DNA of 64,000 nucleotides from Komarekiella atlantica HA4396-MV6. Lineage in GTDB: Bacteria; Cyanobacteriota; Cyanobacteriia; Cyanobacteriales; Nostocaceae. The stretch spans positions 124,001 through 188,000 of the forward strand of contig JAHHHK010000002.1 of NCBI GenBank assembly GCA_019359395.1, written 5' to 3'. The position numbers and the translations under genes were made by a program. The notes under the pieces are model-generated. The model was not told the origin of the DNA. It worked only from the letters and a program-made list of their open reading frames with translations, and ran no database searches. Shown here piece by piece: positions 16,770 to 25,751 of this stretch; within the stretch, counting starts at the first letter, position 1, and each line of letters opens with the position of its first letter.

Positions 16770-18119
16770 TCAACCACCAGTCAGCAGTTTTACATGAGCA
16801 GAAAATCTAGCATTTTGTAAAGCTTGAACAGTTATTCTGGAATCTTGTACACAAAATTGCCAACCCAAGCGGACAAGTTTACGGGAATTTTCGGTTTGTA
16901 TAATCCCTATGATTGGCATTTTTGCCTTTTCTTTATCCCCTGACTGTTCTTGCAAAATAGTTTTCAAACGATGTAGTTCTTCGATATTACCTGCTTGTTG
17001 AGGATTGAGTTCCACCATCACCATTTGTACTGTTTCTACTGGTTCTGCATCTTCAACAATCAATTGAGTTTGGTCATCTCGCCGATCTACTTTACCCCAA
17101 ATAATTAATCTAGTATCTACTTGGAGCAGTAAACTAATACGTTCATAAGTTTTAGGAAAGACTACAGCTTCCGATTGTGTAGTTAAATCTTCTATTTGCA
17201 AAATTGCCATTGAGTCACCTTTTTTGGTAACTACTTTTTTCACCCCATTCAACATCACAACTGCACAAAGCTTTGTTTCTTCTCTTTGTTCCCCAAGTTG
17301 TGAAAGGTTAATTGGAGTTAACAAAGGTGCTATTTGACTTAAGGCTTTTAATGGATGGTCTGATACATAAAATCCTAATAATTCTTTTTCTTTTCGCAAC
17401 TTTTCCTGTGGGGGAAAATCTATTATAGGTTTCGCTTTAGGAGCAGTTTCAAAAGCATTATTAGCTTTTTTATTATGGTTAGAAGAAAATCCGCCTAATA
17501 AATCAAAGAGATTTCCTTGACCACTAGCTCTATCTTTGGCACGTGATTGTGCCCAGTCGTATACTAGTTCTAGGTCTTGGATTAACTGCTGGCGGTTTGA
17601 TTCAATTTTGTCAAAGGCTCCACAGTAAATCAAAGATTCTAATGTACGGCGATTAACAGCACGCAGATCTACACGATCGCAAAAATCAGCCAGAGATTTA
17701 AACTCCCCTGTCGTATTCCTCGCTTCCAAAATACAGGCGATCGCATTTTGACCAACATTACGCACTGCTGAAAATCCAAATAAAATCTTTTTTGCCGTTG
17801 GCGTAAAATCTACACCAGAGCGATTAATATCTGGCGGTTCTATCTGAATACCCATATTGGTACAATTAGTGATGTATCTCTGCACCTTATCGGTATCACC
17901 ACTGTTAGCTGTCAACAGTGCCGCCATATATTCCAATGGGTAGTTAGCTTTTAAATATGCTGTTTGATAAGTGACATATCCATAAGCAGTCGAATGAGAT
18001 TTATTAAAACAATTAGCAGCTATTAACCCATTTTTGATGACAAAATTATGATCACGTTCAACTCCAATATCATAGACATTTTGCTTACCAATATATTTAC
18101 GTGTGATTATTTTAACCAT
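16770..18119 (-). CDS. dnaE: DNA polymerase III alpha, C-terminal half preceded by DnaE split-intein C-fragment
   Basis: The gene begins with a 36-residue intein fragment (MVKIITRKYIGKQNVYDIGV through GLIAAN), followed directly by the extein start CFNKSHSTAYGYVTYQTAYL. The C-extein carries the end of the polymerase core, a helix-hairpin-helix region (FGFSAVRNVGQNAI), the OB fold (LCAVVMLNGVKKVVTKKGD to VVFPKTYERI) and the C-terminal tail. The start ATG 18119 has GGGAG 8-12 bases upstream; the frame continues 15 bases further without a better site. The N-terminal half with its N-intein is not in the window; in cyanobacteria it lies at a distant locus and the replicative polymerase forms by protein trans-splicing. 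Confidence 0.96.
   Translation of the reverse strand: MVKIITRKYIGKQNVYDIGVERDHNFVIKNGLIAANCFNKSHSTAYGYVTYQTAYLKANYPLEYMAALLTANSGDTDKVQRYITNCTNMGIQIEPPDINRSGVDFTPTAKKILFGFSAVRNVGQNAIACILEARNTTGEFKSLADFCDRVDLRAVNRRTLESLIYCGAFDKIESNRQQLIQDLELVYDWAQSRAKDRASGQGNLFDLLGGFSSNHNKKANNAFETAPKAKPIIDFPPQEKLRKEKELLGFYVSDHPLKALSQIAPLLTPINLSQLGEQREETKLCAVVMLNGVKKVVTKKGDSMAILQIEDLTTQSEAVVFPKTYERISLLLQVDTRLIIWGKVDRRDDQTQLIVEDAEPVETVQMVMVELNPQQAGNIEELHRLKTILQEQSGDKEKAKMPIIGIIQTENSRKLVRLGWQFCVQDSRITVQALQNARFSAHVKLLTGG
18012..18119 (-). other. DnaE split intein, C-terminal fragment (Int-C)
   Basis: Codes for 36 residues ending with the cyclising Asn (LIAAN) right before Cys+1 of the extein (CFN). The block F motif YDIGVERDHNFVIKNG and block G IAAN are intact, so trans-splicing should work. 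The sequence is close to the Nostoc-type fragment (identical at KQNVYDIGVERDHNF) except for Ala instead of Ser before the last Asn. Confidence 0.95.
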
Positions 18120-18468
18120 TTTTTCTACTCCCAAAACAAATTATCTAAAATTTATTAATTGATAAAATTATCAGGCTTGCAGACAGGGTAATGTCTATAA
18201 TACAAAACTTTATGACAATCAAATACTGATATACTCTTACACAAAAAGAGCCACATTTTCTCAAATTTTGGTAAATTAATGAAGATACGGTTAACAGACA
18301 GTTATTTGCTGACTTAAAGCTCTATTTAATATATATAAATTAGCTGATTTATCAACTTAATCAACATGTATAGCATAGCAAGCTAGACCATTTGGGCGAC
18401 TAATCCAACTGAGCAGAAATCGTCAATATGTATTAAAATCAAGGACTTGAGTCACAAAGAGAGCAATC
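18120..18468. promoter_or_regulatory. Divergent promoter region between dnaE-C and gatA
   Basis: About 350 AT-rich bases with no gene. It must contain both promoters because the two genes point apart. No confident hexamer pair was chosen; TATATAAAT-like sequence lies near 18330-18345. Confidence 0.4.
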
Positions 18469-19929
18469 ATGGCATCCATCCGCGAGTTGCACGAACAGCT
18501 AATTAAAAAAGAACGTTCTGCCGTCGAAATTACCCAAGAAGCTTTAGACAGGATTCAAGCATTAGAGCCAAAATTGCACAGTTTCTTACATGTGACGGCG
18601 CAACAGGCGTTAGAGCAGGCTCGTGCTGTGGATGCTAAAATCGCCGCAGGAGAAGAAATTGGCAGACTTGCAGGGATTCCTGTTGGCATCAAGGACAACA
18701 TGTGTACCAAGGGGATTCCCACCACTTGCGCCTCTCAGATTTTGAAAAATTTTGTGCCACCTTATGAATCAACCGTAACGCAAAAATTGCTTGACTCTGG
18801 GGCTGTGATGGTGGGTAAAACCAATTTAGATGAGTTTGCAATGGGCGGTTCCACAGAAAACTCTGCTTACCATATCACAGCTAATCCTTGGGATTTGTCG
18901 CGGGTTCCTGGTGGTTCTTCTGGGGGTTCAGCAGCAGCCGTAGCAGCAGATGAGTGCGTTGTTTCCATCGGTTCTGATACTGGCGGTTCAATTCGACAAC
19001 CTGCATCTTTTTGCGGTGTTGTCGGGATGAAACCAACCTACGGACTAGTTTCCCGCTACGGCTTAGTGGCGTTTGCTTCATCTTTAGATCAAATTGGCCC
19101 ATTTGGACGCTCAGTAGAAGATAGCGCAATATTATTGAGTGCGATCGCAGGTCACGATCCCAAAGACTCTACTAGCCTCAAAGTTTCAATTCCCGATTAC
19201 GCCGCTGGCTTAAAACCAGACCTCAAAGCCAGAGGACGCTTAAGAATTGGTGTCATCAAAGAAACTTTTGGGGAAGGTCTAGACTCTGTTGTCGAACAAA
19301 CTGTTACTAAAGCGATCGATCAATTACAAAGTTTAGGCGCAGAAATTCATATAATTTCCTGTCCCAGATTTCGCTATGGTGTACCTAGTTACTACATCAT
19401 CGCCCCATCTGAAGCCTCAGCAAACCTAGCTCGTTACGACGGTGTTAAGTATGGTTATCGCGCTTCTGACGTAGACAATCTACTGTCAATGTACACTCGT
19501 ACCCGTTCCACTGGTTTTGGTGAAGAAGTCAAACGCCGAATTATGATTGGCACTTATGCCCTTTCTGCTGGCTATTATGATGCCTACTACCTGAAAGCGC
19601 AAAAAGTTCGCACTTTGATTAAGCAAGACTTTGAAAAAGCTTTTGAACAAGTTGATGTGCTAGCCTGTCCTACTGTTCCTACAACAGCTTTTAAAGCAGG
19701 GGAAAAAAATGCCGACCCCTTGAGTATGTACCTGCTGGACTTGATGACCATTCCCGCGAATCTTGCTGGTTTACCTGGTTTAAGCGTGCCATGTGGTTTT
19801 GATGACAACGGATTACCAATTGGATTACAGCTAATTGGTAAAGTTCTGCGAGAAGACCAACTGTTTCAAGTGGCTTACGCTTATGAGCAATCCACTACTT
19901 GGCATTTGCGTCAGCCACAAATATCGTGA
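18469..19929 (+). CDS. gatA: Asp-tRNA(Asn)/Glu-tRNA(Gln) amidotransferase subunit A
   Basis: Glutamine amidase subunit of GatCAB, which supplies ammonia to make Gln-tRNA(Gln) and Asn-tRNA(Asn) in bacteria lacking the direct synthetases. The 486-residue protein has the amidase signature: Lys75 in GIKDN, cis-Ser150 in [14 protein letters not shown] and nucleophile Ser174 in [11 protein letters not shown], a constant offset from the known Lys-Ser-Ser triad. The C-terminal half has the family end ([26 protein letters not shown]). ATG 18469 begins [11 protein letters not shown] as in orthologues. It stands alone and ends with a strong inverted repeat. Confidence 0.97.
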   Translation: MASIRELHEQLIKKERSAVEITQEALDRIQALEPKLHSFLHVTAQQALEQARAVDAKIAAGEEIGRLAGIPVGIKDNMCTKGIPTTCASQILKNFVPPYESTVTQKLLDSGAVMVGKTNLDEFAMGGSTENSAYHITANPWDLSRVPGGSSGGSAAAVAADECVVSIGSDTGGSIRQPASFCGVVGMKPTYGLVSRYGLVAFASSLDQIGPFGRSVEDSAILLSAIAGHDPKDSTSLKVSIPDYAAGLKPDLKARGRLRIGVIKETFGEGLDSVVEQTVTKAIDQLQSLGAEIHIISCPRFRYGVPSYYIIAPSEASANLARYDGVKYGYRASDVDNLLSMYTRTRSTGFGEEVKRRIMIGTYALSAGYYDAYYLKAQKVRTLIKQDFEKAFEQVDVLACPTVPTTAFKAGEKNADPLSMYLLDLMTIPANLAGLPGLSVPCGFDDNGLPIGLQLIGKVLREDQLFQVAYAYEQSTTWHLRQPQIS

Positions 19930-19940
19930 ACTACTCATAA

Positions 19941-19979
19941 TTGCCTACGACCCACCCTACAAGCTTGGGTCGTAGGCAA
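19941..19979. terminator. 14-bp perfect inverted repeat between gatA and the HTH gene
   Basis: TTGCCTACGACCCA (19941-19954) and TGGGTCGTAGGCAA (19966-19979) pair perfectly with an 11-base loop. It lies between convergent genes (gatA plus, HTH gene minus) and could terminate both. No T tract follows. Confidence 0.7.
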
Positions 19980-19999
19980 CGCCAAGGTTGTTTCTGTCA

Positions 20000-20482
20000 T
20001 CAGCGTAGCGTTAACGATGTAGGAGCGTCTGGAGAACTGCTAAATCTCGTGGGTGACTTTTGCTTCTGAGCTAGAGATTCACCTATAAATTGTGGATTAA
20101 CTGTATAAAAGAGTCCGATAGATGCAGCTATTAATAATAAAATGTAGATACCAAAAAGTGGTATCTGTATGACTGTTTTTTTGTCTGATTTCTTACTATT
20201 ATGATTGGAATCTTGACGGGAAACTTTGGTTATAAGAGTGTGTGTTAAAGCATTCCCATCCAGCCCTAAAGCATCTCCGTAGCGACGGATAAATCCTTGC
20301 ACAAAGACAAGCTCAGGCAATTCTTCAAATCGTTCTTCTTCTAAAGCTAGCAAAAGAACAGGGCGAATAAGTATTTGAGCCGCTATTTCTTCTATCTTTA
20401 TAGATTTTTCTTGCCTTACTTGTCGTAACTGTCTACTTATTTCCTTTAGCTGCTCTAATTGAGTCTCATTTAAGAGCGTCAC
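20000..20482 (-). CDS. RodZ-like helix-turn-helix membrane protein
   Basis: A 160-residue protein. The N-terminal 80 residues form an Xre/HTH_25-like domain (LKEISRQLRQVRQEKSIKIEE, then FVQGFIRRYGDALGLD, the RodZ hallmark of the last helix). After a polar linker there is one membrane helix (PLFGIYILLLIAASIGLFYTV) and a short outer tail. Compared with RodZ the periplasmic domain is missing, which is common in cyanobacterial forms. GTG 20482 is the start, with GGAG about 7 bases before. A GC-rich dispersed repeat at about 20000-20032 overlaps the last codons. It may help place the MreB skeleton; this is inferred from the family. Confidence 0.8.
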   Translation of the reverse strand: MTLLNETQLEQLKEISRQLRQVRQEKSIKIEEIAAQILIRPVLLLALEEERFEELPELVFVQGFIRRYGDALGLDGNALTHTLITKVSRQDSNHNSKKSDKKTVIQIPLFGIYILLLIAASIGLFYTVNPQFIGESLAQKQKSPTRFSSSPDAPTSLTLR

Positions 20483-20683
20483 AATCTTCTCCTAGTATTG
20501 ACTAATCTTTACTATTAAAGAGTGAATTTACTTAAATATGCATACGTAAATTTACTAATTAATTGAATTTTGGCAAAAATTTTTTAATAATCAGTTGAAT
20601 GCTGACTTGAAAATGTCAAACCTACCCATGCAAGTGTAATTATTGTGTTTATACATACTTTTAAATGTCGCAAATTTTAGTGC

Positions 20684-21610
20684 ATGACAACCAACAAGCT
20701 GCTAATTTCAATACAAGTATTATTCAGGCTGCTACTTTGGGTAGGGATAGTTGCAGCGTTCCTGCTTCAGGTTGCCGTAGGCATCGCCTACTGTACTATC
20801 TGTCTATTTCTGTTTGTCCAGCAACCTCGCTTCATCTTCTTTCCCTATGCTGTCATTGAAAAGACACCAGAGCTGTTTAATCTCCCTTACACAGAGGTTT
20901 GGTTGCCTGTAACAGTTACAACTGGCAAGGTGGAACATATCCACGGTTGGTGGATTACAGCTAAACAACCCAATGCCAAAGTGCTATTATACTTGCACGG
21001 GAATGGTGTAAATATTGGCGCAAACATAGCTCATGCCAACCGATTTCATCAGCTGGGGTTTTCGGTGTTGCTGATTGATTATCGGGGTTATGGTCGCAGT
21101 GAAGGGAGCTTTCCCAATGAAATGCGGGTTTATCAAGATGCAGTCACCGCTTGGAATTATTTGGTACAGCAGCAAAAGATTTCACCTAACCAAATTTTTA
21201 TTTATGGACATTCGCTGGGTGGTGCAGTAGCTATTGATTTGGCTCTCAAACACTCAGAGGCCGCTGGGTTGATTGTGGAAAGCTCTTTTACCTCCATCCG
21301 CGACTTAATAGCTTATCAAAACCTGTTTTGGATGTTTCCCGTCGATTTAATCTTGACGCAGCGGTTTGAATCCATTAAAAAATTGCCAAAATTGAAAATG
21401 CCTGTTTTATTCATTCATGGCACTGAAGATTTAACTGTACCTTCTTTCATGAGCCAAAAGCTTTATGCTGCTGCTCCTGAACCGAAAAAACTATTTTTAG
21501 TTCCAGGCGCAGATCACAACGATACAGCAGTAGTTGCCGACTGGCAATATTTGCAATGGATAGAGTCTTTCGTTGAACAAGTGCAAGCTCACAGCTATTT
21601 CAAGCCTTGA
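20684..21610 (+). CDS. Membrane-anchored alpha/beta hydrolase (BEM46/YqkD type)
   Basis: A 308-residue serine hydrolase. The N-terminal hydrophobic segment (LLLWVGIVAAFLLQVAVGIAY, about 17-45) anchors it to the membrane. The fold then shows the oxyanion motif LLYLHGNG, the GYGRSEG loop, nucleophile elbow GHSLGG, acid in FIHGTEDLTVP and base His in PGADHND. The catalytic triad is therefore complete. BEM46-like proteins act on unknown esters; no substrate is proposed here. It is monocistronic between an HTH gene and a PadR gene. Confidence 0.88.
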   Translation: MTTNKLLISIQVLFRLLLWVGIVAAFLLQVAVGIAYCTICLFLFVQQPRFIFFPYAVIEKTPELFNLPYTEVWLPVTVTTGKVEHIHGWWITAKQPNAKVLLYLHGNGVNIGANIAHANRFHQLGFSVLLIDYRGYGRSEGSFPNEMRVYQDAVTAWNYLVQQQKISPNQIFIYGHSLGGAVAIDLALKHSEAAGLIVESSFTSIRDLIAYQNLFWMFPVDLILTQRFESIKKLPKLKMPVLFIHGTEDLTVPSFMSQKLYAAAPEPKKLFLVPGADHNDTAVVADWQYLQWIESFVEQVQAHSYFKP

Positions 21611-21780
21611 CATTCTATCAGCTTGGCTTTTACAACCAATATTTTTTGCACTGAGTCTATTGTGACATCGCGATCGCCTTACTTGATAATTCGAGCAAAG
21701 GCCGTTTTTCCAGCGTAGCATGGCTGTTGCCTACTGTGAGTTGTATTCTCACGTCACAAATCTTTATCAAATTTCTATTC

Positions 21781-21810
21781 CGATATATCGCGATATATTC
21801 CGATATATCG
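21781..21810. promoter_or_regulatory. Three tandem CGATATATCG palindromes, probable PadR operator
   Basis: CGATATATCG at 21781-21790, CGATATATTC at 21791-21800 (one arm altered) and CGATATATCG at 21801-21810 abut without spacers, 33 bases before the PadR start codon. PadR regulators bind ATAT-rich palindromes and often control themselves, so this is a probable autoregulatory operator. Confidence 0.7.
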
Positions 21811-21842
21811 TATATTAGAGAAAGTTGATTTGAGATTCATTT

Positions 21843-22466
21843 ATGTTTAGACACTTTCGCTCTCGCTTTCCTGCACCAGCATGGGCTGGAGTCAATGAAG
21901 AGGATTCTTTGCTCAGTCATTGGTTCCAGCATGGCAAGCATCATGACAGACATCATAGGAAACACTTTGGTGACGAACTATTTGGTCGTGGCTGGGGAGA
22001 TGAATCCCGGACTCGTCGAGGTGATATCAAGTTCATCCTGCTGGAATTGTTATCCGAGCATCCTAGTCATGGTTATGACCTAATTAAAGAGATGGAAACT
22101 CGTTATGGTGGTTTCCGTCGCCTCAGTCCTGGCTCAGTGTATCCAACGCTCCAGATGTTGGAGGAAGGCGGCTATTTGAGAAGCGCACAGGAAGGAGGCA
22201 AGCGGATTTACACAATTACAGATGAGGGCAGACAACTCTTGGCAGAGCGTACCCAAAAGGAAACTACAGACTCTTCTTGGGAAACCTTCAAAACTTTTAT
22301 GACAGGTAAGCCCCAAGAGTTGATTGAGTTACGAAAAGTGGCAACAGAATTAGCTGGTATTATGGTGCAGGTTGCTCGCAGTGGCAATGTAGAGCGAATA
22401 AATCGGGTGCGTGAGCTTCTAGAGCAAGTTAAACGGGATATTTACGCGATTCTTGCTGAGAAATAA
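21843..22466 (+). CDS. PadR-family transcriptional regulator
   Basis: A 207-residue protein with a His-rich N-terminal extension (WFQHGKHHDRHHRKHFGDE), then the PadR winged helix at about residues 60-140: RRGDIKFILLELLSEHPSHGYDLI, SPGSVYPTLQMLEEGGYL and KRIYTITDEGRQLL, and a C-terminal helical dimerisation part. The His-rich segment could bind a metal ion, which is an inference. ATG 21843 follows the CGATATATCG repeats by about 30 bases and has no clear ribosome site. No efflux gene lies downstream on the same strand, so targets beyond itself are unknown; the hydrolase upstream is a candidate. Confidence 0.92.
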   Translation: MFRHFRSRFPAPAWAGVNEEDSLLSHWFQHGKHHDRHHRKHFGDELFGRGWGDESRTRRGDIKFILLELLSEHPSHGYDLIKEMETRYGGFRRLSPGSVYPTLQMLEEGGYLRSAQEGGKRIYTITDEGRQLLAERTQKETTDSSWETFKTFMTGKPQELIELRKVATELAGIMVQVARSGNVERINRVRELLEQVKRDIYAILAEK

Positions 22467-22507
22467 GTGTGAGCTTACAAATTAGAAGCGATTCTCCTTT
22501 GGAGAGG

Positions 22508-23185
22508 CTACGCCAACGCACTTAAATCTACCTCAATTAAAGAGTTTAGCAATGTCCACAATTGCAAATCGGTAAAATCTGGAATTGCCATAAATGCGCC
22601 GACTTCTTGCAAAACTTGCGGATCGTGGGTAGAGGCAATGCCAATAGTGCGGATACCCGCGCCAACCGCAGCACGGATGCCAGAGGGAGAGTCTTCTAAA
22701 GCGATCGCTTCCTCTGCTTCAATTCCCAATTTACTCAGAGCAACTTGATAAGGTGCAGGATCAGGTTTACCTGCTATGCAATCATCCGCTAAAACAACTG
22801 TATCGAAAGCTTCTTGTATTCCCAATACCTCTAGCATAAATTTTGCATTTAATCTAGGTGCATTCGTAACTAATGCGCGTTTTAGTTGATGTGCATCTGT
22901 CCATGCTAGTAATTCAGAAAATCCACTCAGTGGTTTCAGATGCGGGGCAAGTTCGCGGAAAAGTGCCTCTTTTTCATCTGCAAATATTTGTCCTTCTGCT
23001 GGTGACAATTGTGGCAATATGTCCTTGACAATTTCTGGATTTAGCCGACCACTAATCCGGGATTTGTAAAATGTTTCATCAATTTCTAGGCTGTAACTCA
23101 ACAGCATTTCCCGCCAAGCTTGGTAGTGTATAGGATCAGTATTGACAATAGTGCCATCTAGGTCAAAGAGAATTGCAGCCAGCAT
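22508..23185 (-). CDS. HAD-family phosphatase/phosphoglucomutase-like protein
   Basis: A 225-residue HAD hydrolase of subfamily IA. Motif I is FDLDGTIVNTD (nucleophile and acid Asp), motif II the Thr in LVTNAPR, motif III the Lys in AGKPDPAPY and motif IV ALEDSPSGIRAA. The helical cap lies between motifs I and II. The family includes beta-phosphoglucomutases and small sugar-phosphate phosphatases; sequence alone does not choose. Its last codons and stop sit in a dispersed repeat (CTCCTTTGGAGAGGCTACGCC on the plus strand). It ends convergently with the PadR gene. Confidence 0.9.
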   Translation of the reverse strand: MLAAILFDLDGTIVNTDPIHYQAWREMLLSYSLEIDETFYKSRISGRLNPEIVKDILPQLSPAEGQIFADEKEALFRELAPHLKPLSGFSELLAWTDAHQLKRALVTNAPRLNAKFMLEVLGIQEAFDTVVLADDCIAGKPDPAPYQVALSKLGIEAEEAIALEDSPSGIRAAVGAGIRTIGIASTHDPQVLQEVGAFMAIPDFTDLQLWTLLNSLIEVDLSALA

Positions 23186-23278
23186 AGGTTTTTCGGTTAA
23201 TTATGAAAAAATGTAAACATATCTTTATTTATTTTCCTACATTCTGCTGGTTTGTTAGGTATGAAAATCAATAACCTC

Positions 23279-23309
23279 TGTAGAGACGTTGCTATGCAAC
23301 GTCTCTACA
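23279..23309. repeat. Palindromic repeat TGTAGAGACGTTGC, copy 1 (possible terminator)
   Basis: TGTAGAGACGTTGC (23279-23292) pairs perfectly with GCAACGTCTCTACA (23296-23309). The stop codon of the ParA-like gene lies inside the right arm. Copies with the same arms occur at 28150-28178 and 51658-51686. Confidence 0.75.
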
Positions 23310-24096
23310 TTGCTAATTTTGCTCCAGAACCCGTAATTTGTTTGACAATATCATTAATTTTTTGAGTCCACGGATGATCTGGATACCGTAAACAGAAAAT
23401 GCCACTGCTCCCTAAATTAAACATCTCCTCACAAACAGGCAGAATTCCAGCCACAGGGGTTTCGTAAGTATTTTGCACTCGTTGGCGTAACTCTTTGAAA
23501 TCTAGAGATGGCAGCGCTTTGTTGATTACTAGCAGCATCTTAGGCACTTCTAACTTACGAGCAACATCCACCGCCACTGCTGTCCCTTGGTAATCTTGTT
23601 TATCTGGACGGAGAATCAGCACAAGGACATCAGAGAGAATGATAGATAACAAAGTTTCTTCGTTAATACCGGGGTGAGTGTCAATCAACAGATAGTCCAG
23701 TTTTAAACGACGAACTAGATTACGCAAACCATCGTTAAGCAGGCGTGCATCATAACCTTCGCGCAAGATTCGAGAAATATCACTCATCTTAATGCTGGAA
23801 GGAATTAGATGAATACTCCCCTGCCGACCAAAAAATGTTTGTTTTTGTTTCAAAATGGCGCTAACGTCATAGACTGCTTCTTCTATGGCACAACGACCCC
23901 ACAGATAATCGTTCAAGGTGTAGCGGATTCGATCTTCTTCAAGACCAAACAGGACATGAATTCCTGGCGATTGGATATCTGTATCAACAACCCCAACTCG
24001 CCGTCCAGAGCGAGCGATGAGGGTAGCGAGATTACTTGTAACGTTTGATTTACCAGTTCCGCCACGGAATGAGTGAATAGAAATAATTTCAGGCAT
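23305..24096 (-). CDS. MinD/ParA-type P-loop ATPase
   Basis: A 263-residue ATPase. The deviant Walker A is at the start (FRGGTGKSNVTSNLA), then VVDTDIQSPGIHVLFG and the Walker B strand YLLIDTHPGINEETL, plus LRPDKQDYQGTAVAVDVARKL. ATG 24096 (MPEIISIHSF) is chosen for its AAGGA site; the frame is open a further 30 codons without a good start. There is no partner ParB and no parS site seen. Orphan MinD-like proteins in cyanobacteria can accompany membrane sensors; here the gene follows the haem-sensor gene on the same strand with a 156-base gap, so a shared role is possible but unproven. Confidence 0.88.
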   Translation of the reverse strand: MPEIISIHSFRGGTGKSNVTSNLATLIARSGRRVGVVDTDIQSPGIHVLFGLEEDRIRYTLNDYLWGRCAIEEAVYDVSAILKQKQTFFGRQGSIHLIPSSIKMSDISRILREGYDARLLNDGLRNLVRRLKLDYLLIDTHPGINEETLLSIILSDVLVLILRPDKQDYQGTAVAVDVARKLEVPKMLLVINKALPSLDFKELRQRVQNTYETPVAGILPVCEEMFNLGSSGIFCLRYPDHPWTQKINDIVKQITGSGAKLAM

Positions 24097-24252
24097 GATA
24101 ATCCTTAATTGTGAATTAGGAGATAGGAGGAGTATTAGTTGTTTTATGAACTTTTTAGGCTTTTTCAACTGGATAGTTATTTCCATTACGCTGCACTAGT
24201 GAGAAAGTGCAGGGGATTAAACTGAGGAAAAAAGCTGATCTATGCAAGAATA

Positions 24253-25317
24253 TTATTCATTTGCAGCGTTTCGTTTGCTTCTCATTGCTTTCGCCTCCTC
24301 CTGCAATTTTTGAAACGTTGTTGATTCGGCAATTTCTGCAACTTGACGTGCACGTTTGGCATCGTCAACTTCGATACGCAATGTGTGCAACTGTTGTCTG
24401 AGTTTTTGCTCACGGGCATAAATTTCATGCATCATGCGTTGAAAAACTCGTCCCAACTGTCCTAATTCATCATTGCGTTTCACAATCGAAGTTAGCTTTT
24501 GGCGATCAAATTCTTCTGCTTCTTCAGCGCTAATTTCATTCATACTAATTTTCTGAGCTAGTTGCGCCATTGGTTTGAGCGGTTGTAGCACATTTCGTTT
24601 GAGTAAATAATTAATTAGTAAAATGACTAGAGCAAAGATGCCTGTGAATAAGCTAATGAATGAAACAGAAGCACGATTAGCATCATCAAACACTTTGCTA
24701 GCAGGAACGTAAATAATTTGAGTGCCTATAATCTCATTGAGTTTCCATCCAAAACCATTTTCTGAGCCATAACTGACGATGTGGCTTTTTGGGGCAGCTT
24801 CAGGGGTGCTATGGCAACGTAGACATGTCTGATTTTTAATAGAAAATGGACGAGCGCTGTAAAACAACTTCTCATCAAAAGAGTCACGAAAACCGGATAC
24901 ATTTTTTAAATCTGGTTGATTGCGAAACTGTTCGATGAGCTGCGTTTCAAATATATCTGCTTTATCTCGCAAGTTAGTTGGATTGAGGTTGGCATCTTTG
25001 TAAAAGAAGTCTTTGTATTCTTCATTTTTGCGAAGATTCTCAAATACTTCTCTTACCGCATAGCTGGGAATACTTTCAGGGACAAATGTGGATTGAGTCT
25101 CCACCATAGGTATCAAGAGTGGGCTAATATGCGTGTTTGTGAAGTTTCTTACTGAATTCATCATTTCTGCAAGAATCTGGCTTCGATAGCCAATTTCGGC
25201 TTCCGCTTTTTGCTCCAGTGCATGAGATAAAGCAAAACCACTAACTGCGATCGCACCGATGAACACCAGCGATAGAAGTAAGGTAAATTTGGTTGCTAAT
25301 TTGAATTTATTCAACAT
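24253..25317 (-). CDS. Tll0287-like (DUF3365) haem-sensor protein with HAMP domain
   Basis: A 354-residue membrane sensor without a kinase. It has an N-terminal helix (FTLLLSLVFIGAIAVSGFALSHAL) and an extracytoplasmic domain that holds the c-type haem motif CLRCH, typical of the Tll0287/DUF3365 family. A second helix (VSFISLFTGIFALVILLINYLL), a HAMP domain (RNVLQPLKPMAQLAQKISM to LGQLGRVFQRMMHEIY) and a coiled coil rich in Arg, Gln and Glu follow, ending in KAMRSKRNAANE. Such proteins are thought to sense redox state or gas ligands through the haem. Output must go through another protein; the MinD-like ATPase encoded next is one candidate. It is divergent from the peptide array at 25752. Confidence 0.88.
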   Translation of the reverse strand: MLNKFKLATKFTLLLSLVFIGAIAVSGFALSHALEQKAEAEIGYRSQILAEMMNSVRNFTNTHISPLLIPMVETQSTFVPESIPSYAVREVFENLRKNEEYKDFFYKDANLNPTNLRDKADIFETQLIEQFRNQPDLKNVSGFRDSFDEKLFYSARPFSIKNQTCLRCHSTPEAAPKSHIVSYGSENGFGWKLNEIIGTQIIYVPASKVFDDANRASVSFISLFTGIFALVILLINYLLKRNVLQPLKPMAQLAQKISMNEISAEEAEEFDRQKLTSIVKRNDELGQLGRVFQRMMHEIYAREQKLRQQLHTLRIEVDDAKRARQVAEIAESTTFQKLQEEAKAMRSKRNAANE

Positions 25318-25751
25318 TGCTGTTTCCGTTTTATATACAACATTGCTAGAGATTTATAAGTAATTATTCATTTGATTTAATTTTTTGAATGATCAGCGTA
25401 GAATGCTGTTATTTATGAGGACTAACTCTAATCTGCATTCATGCTTACAAATCTAGTCATACAGCGATATGCAATGAAATTCCAGATTTCAAAGCAAATT
25501 CATGACTTTTGTTGGAGCAAGCTCCGTCAGCCTATAACGAAAGTCTTATGCGTTGCTCAATACGATGAAGCGAAAGTTGTACGGTATCTACTTACTTAGC
25601 TTAGGCAAAATCTTAGACGTTTTTCAGATGCGGAGAACTGAGTTGAATTCGTATTCTTAAGACATGAAGCGAGGAAAGCGCTGAGCAACCAACTAGCAAA
25701 TCGCGCTCTCTGGTTAATACATTACACATCACAAATTAAGGAGAAAACATC
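25318..25751 (+). promoter_or_regulatory. Divergent upstream region of the tandem peptide array
   Basis: 434 bases without a gene between the haem-sensor gene and the first peptide gene; it should hold both promoters. The last part (TTAAGGAGAAAACATC) contains the ribosome site of copy 1. The 25670-25715 stretch contains AAGCGCTGAGCAACC and GCGCTC repeats. No confident -10/-35 pair was chosen. Confidence 0.4.

Noticed and set aside
23305-24096. Plasmid-partition locus
   Set aside because: The ATPase has no ParB neighbour and no parS-like sites were seen; the gene context is chromosomal.
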